DNA of 33,700 bases from Hyella patelloides LEGE 07179 (GCF_900659865.1 NZ_LR213815.1:1-33700), one strand, 5' to 3'. Shown: positions 22,520 to 31,285, counted from the stretch's first letter. The notes: generated by a model from the letters alone, not told the origin. Numbers and translations: made by a program.

Positions 22520-23107
22520 CTAATTAACACGAGTCCAAAGAGCTAAACCACCGCCTCTTCCTCTAGCTGCGATCGCCATTTCTTGAATCTGAAAGTAAGT
22601 GAAAAATGCTTGTTTTTTGATTGAATCGCTATAAAAACTTGCTTCTTTAGCTTTTCCCGCTCTTATATAACCATTATAAATAGTAAGTCCTAATAATTTA
22701 ATTTGCATTTTGGTAAAGTCAAATGCCAAAATATTTTGTGGTGTTAAAAATTTTATTGGGCCTGTTAAGGATAGTTGGAAAAACTTAAGATCAACACAAT
22801 TTTCAACTCTACCTTGATTGGGTTCAGAATCTTCAATTGTTTTGTAGGTAATAGTTATTTTCAGAAATTGAGGTAAATATTTTCCTGCACCAAGAACAAT
22901 TCCTGCTCTTTTTCTGGTCTTTTTTGTCCCAGTGATAAAGCATAATCTCCAAGTGCCAATTAATTGCTCAAAAGAATAACTAAATTTTTGTTTTTTTGCT
23001 TCTTTTTCGGCTGCTAGTAAAGCTGTTACTACTTCATCTGGAGACTTTAAATTAGTTTTTTCTAGAGCAGAGAGAGCAGCTTCTTGTAGAACTTGTTGAC
23101 TTGTCAT
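22520..23107 (-). CDS. Fibrillin/PAP-like lipocalin-type protein of cyanobacteria
   Basis: The 195-residue protein has a helical N-terminal part (ALSALEKTNLKSPDEVVTAL) followed by what looks like a beta-barrel. FEQLIGTWRLCFITGTKKTR (47-66) resembles the G-x-W lipocalin entry strand, and later come VENCVDLKFFQLSLTGPIKF and ending ARGRGGGLALWTRV. This pattern recalls plastid lipid-associated proteins (fibrillins) and their cyanobacterial relatives, which associate with thylakoids and photoprotection. The assignment is from overall look and is moderate. Its ATG lies three bases after the stop of a 35-residue membrane protein, so the two are very likely translated together. Confidence 0.6.
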   Translation of the reverse strand: MTSQQVLQEAALSALEKTNLKSPDEVVTALLAAEKEAKKQKFSYSFEQLIGTWRLCFITGTKKTRKRAGIVLGAGKYLPQFLKITITYKTIEDSEPNQGRVENCVDLKFFQLSLTGPIKFLTPQNILAFDFTKMQIKLLGLTIYNGYIRAGKAKEASFYSDSIKKQAFFTYFQIQEMAIAARGRGGGLALWTRVN

Positions 23108-23110
23108 AAT

Positions 23111-23218
23111 CTATTTTTTCCAGGGTAATTTTGTTCCCATCTCAGTTAAAGCAGAAAACACTAAATAAAGAATTAAAAAAGCTACACCAGCCACAAAAGG
23201 TAATAAATCATTTTCCAT
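23111..23218 (-). CDS. 35-residue single-helix membrane protein, coupled to the fibrillin-like gene
   Basis: ATG at 23218 opens MENDLLPFVAGVAFLILYLV, continuing FSALTEMGTKLPWKK to TAG at 23111. It has a short acidic N-terminus, one hydrophobic helix of about 20 residues and a basic C-terminal tail ending PWKK, the layout of small thylakoid subunits such as Psb and Pet peptides. Only three bases separate its stop from the next start. The size is below usual gene-calling limits. I do not match it to a named subunit. The composition and coupling make a real gene likely; the 255 bases upstream, to the SpoIIM-like gene, are AT-rich and hold no other gene. Confidence 0.6.
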   Translation of the reverse strand: MENDLLPFVAGVAFLILYLVFSALTEMGTKLPWKK

Positions 23219-23473
23219 TTATCTTTTACCATTTATTATTTTTCATTAAATAATCAACTACTAACAGCTTAGGTTAGTCAAGGTATAATTTTCAATATAC
23301 TACTTTTTCATTGACAAACTTAAAATATTTGAAAGCTAATAACTAAAAGCTTGATTGCTTGATAGAAATAACTGAAAGGTAGAAATATTAATCATGTTTT
23401 CGATTAGATAATTAGTATAAAATAGGATAAATAAATAATAACAAAAGATATTTAACTATATAATTTTCACGAC

Positions 23474-24445
23474 TCAAATAGAATTACTATAGATGCGTTT
23501 TTTTCTACTTAAATATAAAATTAAAAACCCAAAAATTATAAATCCAGTAAGATATTTAAGCGCATTAGGTATTATGGGACTAGGGGAAAAAAAGCCCTCA
23601 ATAATGCCAGCAATAATTAACATAGGGACAATTCCAAAAACTAATTGAACTGCTTTTGTGCCATTTATTTTTAAAGCATCAATACGGCGATACTGTTCAG
23701 GAAAAACCATTGCCTTACCAATTAATAAGCCTGCACCTCCAGCCAAAAATATTGCAGGTAATTCTAATGAACCATGAGGGCAAACAAAAGCCCAGAAAGG
23801 GTATCCCAAATTATTTTGAGTTACCAAAGCACCAATAGTTCCAATATGTAAACCATTAAATGCCATAATATAAATTGTCAGAATACCCGCCGTTGCACCA
23901 CCTGAAACTGCTTTAAACGCTACACCCAAGTTATTAGTCATGATTCCGCTAGAGGCTAAGGGTTCGTTTCCCACAATAAAACCCATCCACAGTTCACCTC
24001 TGTCCCGTACTTTTTCAATTAATTCTTGCGGTACTGTTAAGTCTAAAAACACAGGATCGTGCCAAGCGTACCACCAGCCTATCAGAAAGAGTAGGAAAAA
24101 GATAGCTGTTGCGATCGCTGTATAGGTTGCAGTTTCTCGTACTATTTGAGGAAAACCCCAAGCATAAAATTCTTGGACATCTCGCCATTCTTGACGACGA
24201 GAGCCTTGGTATACTTGGTTATATCCGCGAGCAGTGAGAGCTTGTAAGTCTTGGGTTAAAGTGTTACCCAAATTGTTAGTTTTTGCTTTAGCAAAGTCCG
24301 CAGCAACGGAACGATATAAACTAGCTAATTGCTTAATTTCCGTAGCAGATAAAGATTTTAAACCTTTCTTTTCTGCCTGTTGTAAAAGTTTATCTAAAGT
24401 TTTCCAGTTGGTTTCTTTTCTGGCAATCCAACGGTTAGTATTCAT
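23474..24445 (-). CDS. SpoIIM-family (stage II sporulation protein M) integral membrane protein
   Basis: The 323-residue protein has a helical cytoplasmic N-terminal part (MNTNRWIARKETNWKTLDKL, with R-x-x-W typical of the family) and then about five membrane segments beginning near 110 (TAIATAIFFLLFLIGWWYAW). Conserved loops include MTNNLGVAFKAVSGGATAGI and FVCPHGSLELPAIFLAGGAG, in which H-G-x-x-E is the hallmark of SpoIIM/DUF95 proteins. In Bacillus the relative acts in engulfment; in non-sporulating bacteria these genes usually sit near RDD-domain, MoxR ATPase and DUF58 genes, and their role is unknown. Here the divergent neighbour is another multi-pass membrane protein. Confidence 0.93.
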   Translation of the reverse strand: MNTNRWIARKETNWKTLDKLLQQAEKKGLKSLSATEIKQLASLYRSVAADFAKAKTNNLGNTLTQDLQALTARGYNQVYQGSRRQEWRDVQEFYAWGFPQIVRETATYTAIATAIFFLLFLIGWWYAWHDPVFLDLTVPQELIEKVRDRGELWMGFIVGNEPLASSGIMTNNLGVAFKAVSGGATAGILTIYIMAFNGLHIGTIGALVTQNNLGYPFWAFVCPHGSLELPAIFLAGGAGLLIGKAMVFPEQYRRIDALKINGTKAVQLVFGIVPMLIIAGIIEGFFSPSPIIPNALKYLTGFIIFGFLILYLSRKKRIYSNSI

Positions 24446-24541
24446 ACATTGTTATCCGTTATTTTATTGATTATTCATCGTTTATCATTTATCATTTTAT
24501 AATTTTATAATTATAGTTATTTTATAGCAATCAATAAATTA

Positions 24542-25372
24542 ATGAAACCATTAAGCGTTGGAAATGTAGTTACTGCTGGCTTAAGGATATATCGAGATCA
24601 TTTTAAAGAGTATTTTGGTTTGGCTTTTATTGCTTATTTATGGGTTTTTATTCCTATTTATGGTTGGGCAAAATTTTCTGCAATCAATAGTTTAATTTCC
24701 CGTTTGGCTTATGGTGAAGCTACAAATAAACCCGAATTAATTAAAGATGCTCGTCGTCATATTAAATCTCGTATGTGGGGTTTCTTGATTGCTGGTATTT
24801 TAGTGGGTTTAGCAAGTTTAATGGGATTTATCTTTTTATTACTTATCTTTGGCGCAATTAGTATCCTAACTGCTTTTATTGGTGGAGAAGATATGATTGT
24901 CGGGATTATTATTGGTATCGTTTCCACTCTGACTGGACTATTTATCTTGTTTTTTGGCACTACATGGCTGATTTCTCGATTTTTAATCTTCGATTTGCCT
25001 TTAGCTATCGAAGAAAATATGACACCTCTGAAATCTATCAAGCGTGGTTGGATGTTAACAAAAGGTTCTGTATTGAGATTACAGTTAATAATATTTGTGT
25101 CCTTTTTAATTAGTTTACCTATCTCGATATTTACTAATATATTTACTAATATCTTGAGTTTTATTCTTACTCAAATTGCCTTCAGCGACACAGTAAGTTT
25201 AAATTCAAATTTATCAATCTTATTTGTCTTAGCACAAATATTAATTATCTTATCTAGTGCTGCTTTAGTAGTACCTTTTTGGCAATCGATTAAAGCTGTA
25301 ATTTATTATGATTTATTAGTGCGTAAAGAAGGCTTAGGATTAGACTTAGAAGATAATAGCAATTTCTCTTAA
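24542..25372 (+). CDS. Multi-pass membrane protein, DUF975/GlpQ-membrane-domain-like
   Basis: The 276-residue protein starts MKPLSVGNVVTAGLRIYRDH, followed by about six hydrophobic segments. The segment before the fourth helix pair, LPLAIEENMTPLKSIKRGWM, contains the A-(I/V)-x-E-x---x-x-A/S-I-K-R-G/S-W pattern shared by the membrane domains of GlpQ-like and DUF975-type proteins, where the amphipathic helix lies along the membrane. The end, FWQSIKAVIYYDLLVRKEGL, is also typical. Function is unknown; in cyanobacteria it often lies beside SpoIIM-like and RDD-domain genes, as here, which suggests a joint role in the membrane. ATG 24542 is divergent from the SpoIIM gene. Confidence 0.75.
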   Translation: MKPLSVGNVVTAGLRIYRDHFKEYFGLAFIAYLWVFIPIYGWAKFSAINSLISRLAYGEATNKPELIKDARRHIKSRMWGFLIAGILVGLASLMGFIFLLLIFGAISILTAFIGGEDMIVGIIIGIVSTLTGLFILFFGTTWLISRFLIFDLPLAIEENMTPLKSIKRGWMLTKGSVLRLQLIIFVSFLISLPISIFTNIFTNILSFILTQIAFSDTVSLNSNLSILFVLAQILIILSSAALVVPFWQSIKAVIYYDLLVRKEGLGLDLEDNSNFS

Positions 25373-25397
25373 GAGCAATTAAATGGGAATTACTGAA

Positions 25398-26291
25398 TTA
25401 ATCACTTTGATTCCAAGTGCGTAAATACCAATAAACAAAGATCAAAGTAACCACTAAAAGAATCGTAGCTGCTGCTGCTGCGTAACCAAACTCAAAACGA
25501 GCAAAAGCCTGTTCGTAAATATAATAAACCAGTAAATTAGTAGAGTTTAAAGGTCCTCCGCCAGTAATAACGTATACTTGCTCAAAACTGCGTAAAGTAA
25601 AAATTACCGTAGTAACTGTAGTAAAGACAATAGTGGGACGTAAACCTGGTAAAGTAATATACCAAAACTTTGCCCAATAATTTGCACCATCTAATTCTGC
25701 TGCTTCGTAGCGAGACTGGGGTATGGTTTGCAAACCCCCTAAAAATACCACTAAATTAAAGCCGATTTGTTTCCAACTACTGAGTAAAATTAAAACAGGC
25801 ATTGCCCAGATGGTACTACTCAGCCAGGGAATGGGATTTAAACCCATGGTAACTAACAAACCATTAACTGGACCTTGGGTTTGAAATAACCAGCGAAAAC
25901 CTAACCCGACAGCTACTAAAGAAGTAATCGAAGGTATAAAATAGGCAGCACGGAGCAATCCTCGTAATGCTAGGGATTTGTTGAGAATTACCGCCAAGCC
26001 TAAAGGAATTATAATAGCAGGAATCACAGTTGCGATCGCAAAATAAACTGTATTTCCGATAACTTGCCAAAAGTCGGCATCGGTAAATAGTCTCAGATAA
26101 TTACGTAATCCCACCCAGCGTATACCCTCGACGGTAAAGCTATCTGTGGTAAAGCTCAAATACAGCAAGTAAGCAATAGGGTAAAACAAAAAGATACCCA
26201 ATAGTAATAATGCTGGTGCGAGAAATATCCAAGCAGCCAGGGAGTCATTATCTAACCAATCAGCTAAACTTCGTGATTTGCTTCTTAACAT
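25398..26291 (-). CDS. Sugar ABC transporter permease, MalF/UgpA type
   Basis: The 297-residue inner-membrane protein has six membrane segments. The EAA loop, QSRYEAAELDGANYWAKFWY (192-211) followed by ITLPGLRP, docks the ATPase. The N-terminus reads AWIFLAPALLLLGIFLFYPI, the standard start of MalF/UgpA/LacF-type permeases. Such proteins work as a heterodimer with a MalG-type permease, a binding protein and an ATPase; none of these partners lies in the window, which is common for split sugar transporters in cyanobacteria. The substrate cannot be read. It converges with the preceding membrane-protein gene (26 bases) and is divergent from purN by about 50 bases. Confidence 0.93.
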   Translation of the reverse strand: MLRSKSRSLADWLDNDSLAAWIFLAPALLLLGIFLFYPIAYLLYLSFTTDSFTVEGIRWVGLRNYLRLFTDADFWQVIGNTVYFAIATVIPAIIIPLGLAVILNKSLALRGLLRAAYFIPSITSLVAVGLGFRWLFQTQGPVNGLLVTMGLNPIPWLSSTIWAMPVLILLSSWKQIGFNLVVFLGGLQTIPQSRYEAAELDGANYWAKFWYITLPGLRPTIVFTTVTTVIFTLRSFEQVYVITGGGPLNSTNLLVYYIYEQAFARFEFGYAAAAATILLVVTLIFVYWYLRTWNQSD

Positions 26292-26343
26292 AGTGTCATT
26301 AATATAGTTAAATTTAGGATGACAAAAATATTTATCTGCGGTG

Positions 26344-27027
26344 ATGAGTAAATCAATATCTAAGGATACCGTGAACTATTCCCAGCAAGCATTAGTTTCT
26401 CCCGATCTTGCTTCTATACCTATAAGCGATAACTCTACTCTACAATTGGGTGTGATGGCATCGGGTAGTGGGACTAATTTTGAAGCTGTGGCAAAAGCGA
26501 TCGCAGATGGTAAACTAAATGCAGAGATTAAAGTCTTAATTTATAACAATCCTGATGCTAAGGCAAAAACAAGAGCGGAGAAATATCAGATACCCGCAGT
26601 TTTCATTAATCATCGTCAATATAGTAGCAGAGAGGATTTAGATAGTAAGATTGTAGCGACTATGCAATCTTATGGCGTGGATTGGGTGATTATGGCTGGT
26701 TGGATGCGCGTTGTTACTCAGGTATTATTAGATGGTTTTCCTCACCGTGTAATTAATATTCATCCTAGTTTGTTACCCAGTTTTAAAGGTATCCGCGCTA
26801 TTGAACAAGCATTAAAAGCCAAAGTGAAGATTACTGGCTGTACCGTCCATTTTGTTAGTTTAGCTGTGGATAGTGGCGAGATTATTATGCAAGCTGCTGT
26901 ACCAATTTTGCCCGATGATACCCCAGAATCTTTACATCAAAGAATACAAGCACAAGAGCATTATATCTTACCTCAAGCAATTGCGATCGCTGCTAAAGTT
27001 AATCAGTCAGGGTATGGGATGTCATAA
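26344..27027 (+). CDS. purN: Phosphoribosylglycinamide formyltransferase (GAR transformylase)
   Basis: The 227-residue enzyme transfers a formyl group from 10-formyltetrahydrofolate to GAR in purine synthesis. The phosphate-binding start LGVMASGSGTNFEAV (35-49) is clear. The catalytic triad is visible as N138 and H140 in VINIHPSLLPSFKGIRA and D176 in LAVDSGEIIMQAA. Compared with E. coli PurN there is an N-terminal extension of about 33 polar residues, a feature of cyanobacterial forms. GTG 26341 directly precedes ATG 26344; I prefer the ATG. The promoter must lie in the 50-base divergent gap shared with the permease gene. Confidence 0.96.
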   Translation: MSKSISKDTVNYSQQALVSPDLASIPISDNSTLQLGVMASGSGTNFEAVAKAIADGKLNAEIKVLIYNNPDAKAKTRAEKYQIPAVFINHRQYSSREDLDSKIVATMQSYGVDWVIMAGWMRVVTQVLLDGFPHRVINIHPSLLPSFKGIRAIEQALKAKVKITGCTVHFVSLAVDSGEIIMQAAVPILPDDTPESLHQRIQAQEHYILPQAIAIAAKVNQSGYGMS

Positions 27028-27033
27028 ATACAA

Positions 27034-27210
27034 ATGTTTCTTAATAGCACTATTTTTAGCGTTGGTGCAACAAGAGCGATCTTTTCAATTTTAACTAGTG
27101 GTGCAGTATTAGCCATATCATACGAAATCCGATTTAAAAAAAACATGAACGCCCAAAATATTATTGTTACACAGAAGCTAAAAGCATATATCTTGAAAGC
27201 TTTTACTTAA
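27034..27210 (+). CDS. Doubtful 58-codon open frame after purN
   Basis: ATG at 27034, seven bases past the purN stop, opens a 58-residue frame beginning MFLNSTIFSVGATRAIFSIL with a possible membrane helix up to AVLAISY, then a basic stretch (EIRFKKNMNA) and ending KAYILKAFT. Position and spacing would suit an operon partner, but there is no ribosome binding site apart from coupling, and I recognise no family. Chance is a fair alternative in DNA this AT-rich. Confidence 0.3.
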   Translation: MFLNSTIFSVGATRAIFSILTSGAVLAISYEIRFKKNMNAQNIIVTQKLKAYILKAFT

Positions 27211-27258
27211 TTTTTTGAAAACTCTTGCTATTTGTGATGGTAGTTTTCGGAGATCGCA

Positions 27259-28251
27259 TTATTGAAGAGAAAAATTAGAAAGATCGGTAGTCAACAAACT
27301 AAGCAGATAATAAGACTCATTTGCATCTGCCCAACCTTCTGGAAAATGGCTCAGCAGCCATAAAGCTTCATCTATCCAGGCACACAACAGCAGATCGCTC
27401 CAAGTTTTTTGTTCCTCTACTGTTGGATGAATGTATTGCTTATATTCATCTAAAAAGATAACCCATTCGCCTGGTGTAAACATACTTTTAGGCGCAGAGG
27501 AAAGATCGCAATGAAATAGTAACAAAGCAGTAGCTAAATCATACATTCGAGGAATACGTCCCCCATGATCTGGATCGATTAAAATGGGAGAAGTATCGGT
27601 TTGATAGATTAAGTTTGCTGCTTTATAATCCCAGCTACAGTTAGTCAACGGTAAACTGATTTTGAGTAGTTTGGGTAATACCTCTTTTAAATAACGTTGG
27701 CAATAGAAAGTTAAAATTTCTTGAGTAATTTTCAGCTTTTCTGGAAAGTATTGCTCAATTTTTTGGATAACTACTTTGATATCTTCCTCAATCTCTTTTT
27801 CGTCTACAGCTACTACAGTCTTGTTAACTTTGAGCTTAAAATCTCTATCCATTCCTGTAGCATGAATTTCACCCAATAGTTTACCCGCAGAACGAATTTG
27901 AACTAGATCTCCCTTATAGGGAATTCCTCGAACAAAAGGATAAATAATCCAGTTTTCTTCTGTATCGTTTTTTCCGCTAAGAAAACATCTGGGGTTTTTA
28001 CCAAAATATTGAGTAGGAGCAACGCTTCCAATTCCCTGAGATACCAAATAACTTGTCCAATCAGCGATCGCATTTGCCGTACTACGCACCCCAGTACGTT
28101 TCAACACCCAATCTCGATCGGCTTCGCTGCCAGGCTCTGCCTGATCGTCATAGTTAAAACGGTATACAGGAGCATAAGCGTAAATACTTTCTAAACTTTG
28201 TTCCCCATCAATAGAAATATCAAAGGCACGTAAGATATCTATGTGTTCCAT
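27259..28251 (-). CDS. Aminoglycoside phosphotransferase-like kinase-fold protein
   Basis: The 330-residue protein has the small-molecule kinase C-lobe: LTNCSWDYKAANLIY (202-216), in which D208 and N213 match the catalytic loop (normally H-x-D-x-x-x-x-N), and ILIDPDHGGRIPRMYDLATA (223-242), with the metal-binding D226 and the D-L-A of APH-type kinases. The His usual before the catalytic Asp is replaced (C-S-W-D). The N-lobe is less clear; NWIIYPFVRGIPYKG (100-114) looks like the hinge. Substrates of such proteins in cyanobacteria are unknown. The gene lies 18 bases downstream of plsY on the same strand, so cotranscription is likely only in the order plsY then this gene. Confidence 0.78.
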   Translation of the reverse strand: MEHIDILRAFDISIDGEQSLESIYAYAPVYRFNYDDQAEPGSEADRDWVLKRTGVRSTANAIADWTSYLVSQGIGSVAPTQYFGKNPRCFLSGKNDTEENWIIYPFVRGIPYKGDLVQIRSAGKLLGEIHATGMDRDFKLKVNKTVVAVDEKEIEEDIKVVIQKIEQYFPEKLKITQEILTFYCQRYLKEVLPKLLKISLPLTNCSWDYKAANLIYQTDTSPILIDPDHGGRIPRMYDLATALLLFHCDLSSAPKSMFTPGEWVIFLDEYKQYIHPTVEEQKTWSDLLLCAWIDEALWLLSHFPEGWADANESYYLLSLLTTDLSNFSLQ

Positions 28252-28269
28252 GATTCAGTTACGCTTTAA

Positions 28270-28914
28270 CTAATTTTCTTGCAAACTTTGTCCCACTTTG
28301 GGTTCTTCTCCTGCTAAAATGCGCTGGATATTAGTACTATGACGAATTATTACATAGCCCCCTGCTAGAGAAGCAAAAATAATGTAGGGTATCGGTTGTT
28401 GAAGAATGATTGCTAAAACAATAACAGCGATCGCACCCGCAATAGAACTTAAAGAAACAATCCGAAAAATAGCTATGGTAACGCCAAAAGTTGCTAATGT
28501 ACCTAACGCTAGCCAAGGATTAACCAAAAACACGACACCAATACCCGTAGCCACAGATTTACCGCCAGTAAAATTCAACCATACAGACTTACTATGACCT
28601 AAAATGGCAGCTAAAGCAGTAATGATAATGAGCCAAGGTTTCCAGGTTTCAGGAAGTATTTCGGGATAATAAGCATAAAAGAATCTAACCAAAGATACAG
28701 CGATCGCACCTTTGCCAATATCAGACAGAAGTACCACAATAGCAGCTTTTTTGCCAATAGTTCTTAAAACATTAGTTGCACCAGTCGAACCAGAACCATG
28801 TTCGCGAATATCAATTCCTTGGAGATATTTCCCCATTAAATAACCTGTGGGAAAAGAACCAAAAAGGTAAGCAGCAATAACGAATAATGAGCTAATAATT
28901 AACTGTGCGATCAT
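28270..28914 (-). CDS. plsY: Glycerol-3-phosphate acyltransferase (acyl-phosphate dependent)
   Basis: The 214-residue membrane enzyme transfers the acyl group from acyl-phosphate to glycerol-3-phosphate, the first step of phospholipid synthesis. The three family motifs are visible: SFPTGYLMGKYLQGIDIREH followed by GSGSTGATNVLRTIG (40-54), then LGHSKSVWLNFTGGKSVATG (104-123), and the C-terminal IIRHSTNIQRILAGEEPKVG with R-H-x-x-N-I-x-R. Seven hydrophobic segments are present. The length is standard and ATG 28914 is clear. The kinase-like gene follows after 18 bases. Upstream, 28920-28972 has short GGAA-type direct repeats before the DUF3086 gene. Confidence 0.97.
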   Translation of the reverse strand: MIAQLIISSLFVIAAYLFGSFPTGYLMGKYLQGIDIREHGSGSTGATNVLRTIGKKAAIVVLLSDIGKGAIAVSLVRFFYAYYPEILPETWKPWLIIITALAAILGHSKSVWLNFTGGKSVATGIGVVFLVNPWLALGTLATFGVTIAIFRIVSLSSIAGAIAVIVLAIILQQPIPYIIFASLAGGYVIIRHSTNIQRILAGEEPKVGQSLQEN

Positions 28915-29000
28915 TTGCTTTCAAAGAACGAGGAACTAGCAATAAGGAATGAGGAACAAGGAACAAAAAAAGACGATTGCTGATTGTTCATCGTTAATGC

Positions 29001-30776
29001 TTAATAAAGATATCCTGATGTTTTGGGTTGGGATTTTTCGACAAAAGCTAACCACAGAGGGAATTTTAAAAGACCTAAATTAACTAACTCTTCTGTTTCA
29101 TCAATAATTATCAGAGGTAATAACTTGTCTTCTAATAGACGATCTGCTCTTTGTACCAAAACATCAGCCGATTCAAATAAAACCACACCGCGATTAGAGC
29201 CAAAATCATTACGAGAAATTCCCAAACAATCTTGTAAACCTCTGCGCCATTCCCCTAGCTTTTCGGGGGTATCTACTAAAACAAGAATCCGACAGCGATC
29301 GCGATAAAGCCGATACAGAACTGAAATAACCGCCGAAGCTACTAAAATATTCTGTAAACGAGAGCCCATCCCTTTTATTGCACCTCGTCCGCCTTGACTA
29401 AAGAACCATTCTTGAACTCTTTCTGCGTGAACTGGCTCAAAAGTGCGTCTTAATTGCCAAGGAGAGCCATAATAATCTGGTCTAGTACGATATTGTTCTA
29501 AAAGCTGACGAATACGTCTTGTTTGTTCCGCAAATGCTTGTTCTGTAAATTGGGGTTGAGAACTAGCTTCTGGTGGTCTATTGCGGGGTTTTCTGTCTTC
29601 TCTGGTCGCTCTAGTTTCCCTTTGGGGGGGTCTTCTTCTCTCTTCTGGTTTAGGTAATTCCAGACTTTCTGCTGCGGTAGCTAAGTCTTGTAAGCTACCC
29701 ACTAGATATTCTTTAAAGCCTTGAATTCTCACGGCTAAATCTTGAGAAGCTCCTGCAAAGTTAGTTCGCATTTCTTGACGAATTCTCTCTCTACGTCGTT
29801 CCAGTTTCTCAATATCAATTAAAAGGTTATTTTTGCGTTCTTTAAGTTCTCGCGTACCTTCTTGTACCATACGCCCCAAACTATCCCCAATTGCTTGAGT
29901 TTGTTGAGCGATCGCTATTTCTTTTTGAGCTTGAAGATTACTAATTTCTTCTAACAAAGTTGCTTTTTGCTGTTTTAGTTCTGCTATCTGAGAGGATAAG
30001 TCTTGATGATGTTTATTTTGTTCAATTGACGCAGAAGAAAGCTTTTCTGATTCCTCTAACCAACTATCAGCAATTAGTTCAGGCTCTGAAGTTGATTTTT
30101 CTGTTATAGATTCTTCATCTGGAGTTTTAGTAATCTCAGGCTCTTTGATTTCAGTTTCTGGGAAGTTGAATTCTAATTCTGTTTCTAAAGTGTGTTTTTG
30201 TACTTCCTCAGTTGATTCTGTTTCTAAATTATCTAGCACTTGTTCTGTTTGTGAGTTGCTAGATTCTATCTCTTTGTTATCTACTGTTGGCTCTATTTCT
30301 TTGGTATTTACTTTTAAATTATCCAGTACTTGTTCTGTTTGTGAGTCAGTAGATTCTGTTTTAATAGTATCTACTATTGGTTTGATTTCAGTTGCTTCAA
30401 CTTTTGAATTATCTAAGATGTTTTCTATTGCTGAATCATCAGATTTAGCTGTTGAATTATCCAGTGAGGTTTCTTGCTCTACTTTAGTAGACTCTGACTC
30501 TAAGCTATCTGTTTCTGATGTCCAAGATGCTGTTTTAGGATCGTCTGAATCTGTTTGTTGTGGTATGTCTATAACTTCTAGATCGTCATCCAGCCAAATA
30601 TCGGATAGTGGCTCTGAAGTATTATTCACAGAAGATGCTGCTTTTTTAACCTCCTGTTTGATTTTTTGCTGTTCCTCTGGGGTTATTTCTTCGTAAGCGA
30701 CATCAATTTCCATTTCATCACTATCAAAAGCTTCAGGAAAGTCTGATTTTGGGTTTTGAGGTCTTTCGGAATTCAT
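29001..30776 (-). CDS. DUF3086 protein with a long acidic repeat region
   Basis: The 591-residue protein is cyanobacterial in type. The first 255 residues are acidic and probably disordered, with two and a half copies of a 30-residue tandem repeat (120-190). A coiled coil follows at about 260-335 (SSQIAELKQQKATLLEEISN to RRRERIRQEMRTNFA). The C-terminal part, from about 415 (RIRQLLEQYRTRPDYYGSPW) through WFFSQGGRGAIKGMGSRLQN to the end, matches the DUF3086 domain as I know it. Function is unknown. Its usual neighbour, a DUF3119 gene, lies directly upstream on the same strand after 67 bases, supporting the call. Predicted soluble, perhaps a scaffolding protein. Confidence 0.85.
   Translation of the reverse strand: MNSERPQNPKSDFPEAFDSDEMEIDVAYEEITPEEQQKIKQEVKKAASSVNNTSEPLSDIWLDDDLEVIDIPQQTDSDDPKTASWTSETDSLESESTKVEQETSLDNSTAKSDDSAIENILDNSKVEATEIKPIVDTIKTESTDSQTEQVLDNLKVNTKEIEPTVDNKEIESSNSQTEQVLDNLETESTEEVQKHTLETELEFNFPETEIKEPEITKTPDEESITEKSTSEPELIADSWLEESEKLSSASIEQNKHHQDLSSQIAELKQQKATLLEEISNLQAQKEIAIAQQTQAIGDSLGRMVQEGTRELKERKNNLLIDIEKLERRRERIRQEMRTNFAGASQDLAVRIQGFKEYLVGSLQDLATAAESLELPKPEERRRPPQRETRATREDRKPRNRPPEASSQPQFTEQAFAEQTRRIRQLLEQYRTRPDYYGSPWQLRRTFEPVHAERVQEWFFSQGGRGAIKGMGSRLQNILVASAVISVLYRLYRDRCRILVLVDTPEKLGEWRRGLQDCLGISRNDFGSNRGVVLFESADVLVQRADRLLEDKLLPLIIIDETEELVNLGLLKFPLWLAFVEKSQPKTSGYLY
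30207..30419 (-). repeat. In-frame 90-bp tandem repeat inside the DUF3086 gene
   Basis: Residues 120-149 and 150-179 are two copies of a 30-residue unit beginning (I/V)LDN and ending SQTEQ; a partial third begins VLDNLETEST at 180. The DNA shows the same 90-bp period (30330-30419, 30240-30329). Copy number may vary between strains. Confidence 0.85.
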
Positions 30777-30843
30777 TAATTAATAGTAGTAACTTAAATA
30801 ATTAAAAATTATACAAATATGTCGTTTGTTAAGCAGAGCTTGA

Positions 30844-31239
30844 TTAAACTTTTGGACAATATTTTTCTAAGCAACTAACCAAAGTTTTAGGATCGAAAAG
30901 AACTGGTAAAAAGTGAATGCTGTTTACTTCACGAAAATAAAACAAGATAGGTACTGGTTGCCAAAAAATACGCCAGTTAGACCACTCATTATAAGGAAAA
31001 TGACGAATTATTGTACCTGAATTGTAAAGGTCTAAAGCAGTGGAAGTAAATTGTAACCTAATATTTACAGTTTGAAACATTAAAAACAAACCTAATATCA
31101 AGACAACAATACCCACCACAATATTTAACAAGGCTAAGGGAATTGCTACTAAAATCAAGAAAATCGGAATTTTATAGCTTGGTGCTAGCTCGATAATCTG
31201 TTCACTACCAATGCCTGTTTGTTTTTCTGTAGTAGTCAT
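30844..31239 (-). CDS. DUF3119-family membrane protein
   Basis: The 131-residue protein has two hydrophobic helices close together (YKIPIFLILVAIPLALLNIV and GIVVLILGLFLMFQ), then a soluble beta-rich part: STALDLYNSGTIIRHFPYNE, WSNWRIFWQPVPILFYFREV and the end LVSCLEKYCP. The pairing with a DUF3086 gene just downstream and the W-x-x-W/RIFW motif point to DUF3119, a cyanobacterial and plastid-lineage family of unknown role with a PH-like tail. ATG 31239 is preferred to the TTG four codons upstream. Likely cotranscribed with DUF3086, perhaps also with the upstream 178-residue gene (46 bases away). Confidence 0.85.
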   Translation of the reverse strand: MTTTEKQTGIGSEQIIELAPSYKIPIFLILVAIPLALLNIVVGIVVLILGLFLMFQTVNIRLQFTSTALDLYNSGTIIRHFPYNEWSNWRIFWQPVPILFYFREVNSIHFLPVLFDPKTLVSCLEKYCPKV

Positions 31240-31285
31240 AGTAGATACCAACTTTTTGTTTTTATCCTATTTATTATTAAGCTAC

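Noticed and set aside
30145-30696. 183-codon plus-strand open frame, Ser-rich
   Set aside because: Antisense to the low-complexity acidic repeats of the DUF3086 gene; its length is a by-product of that composition.
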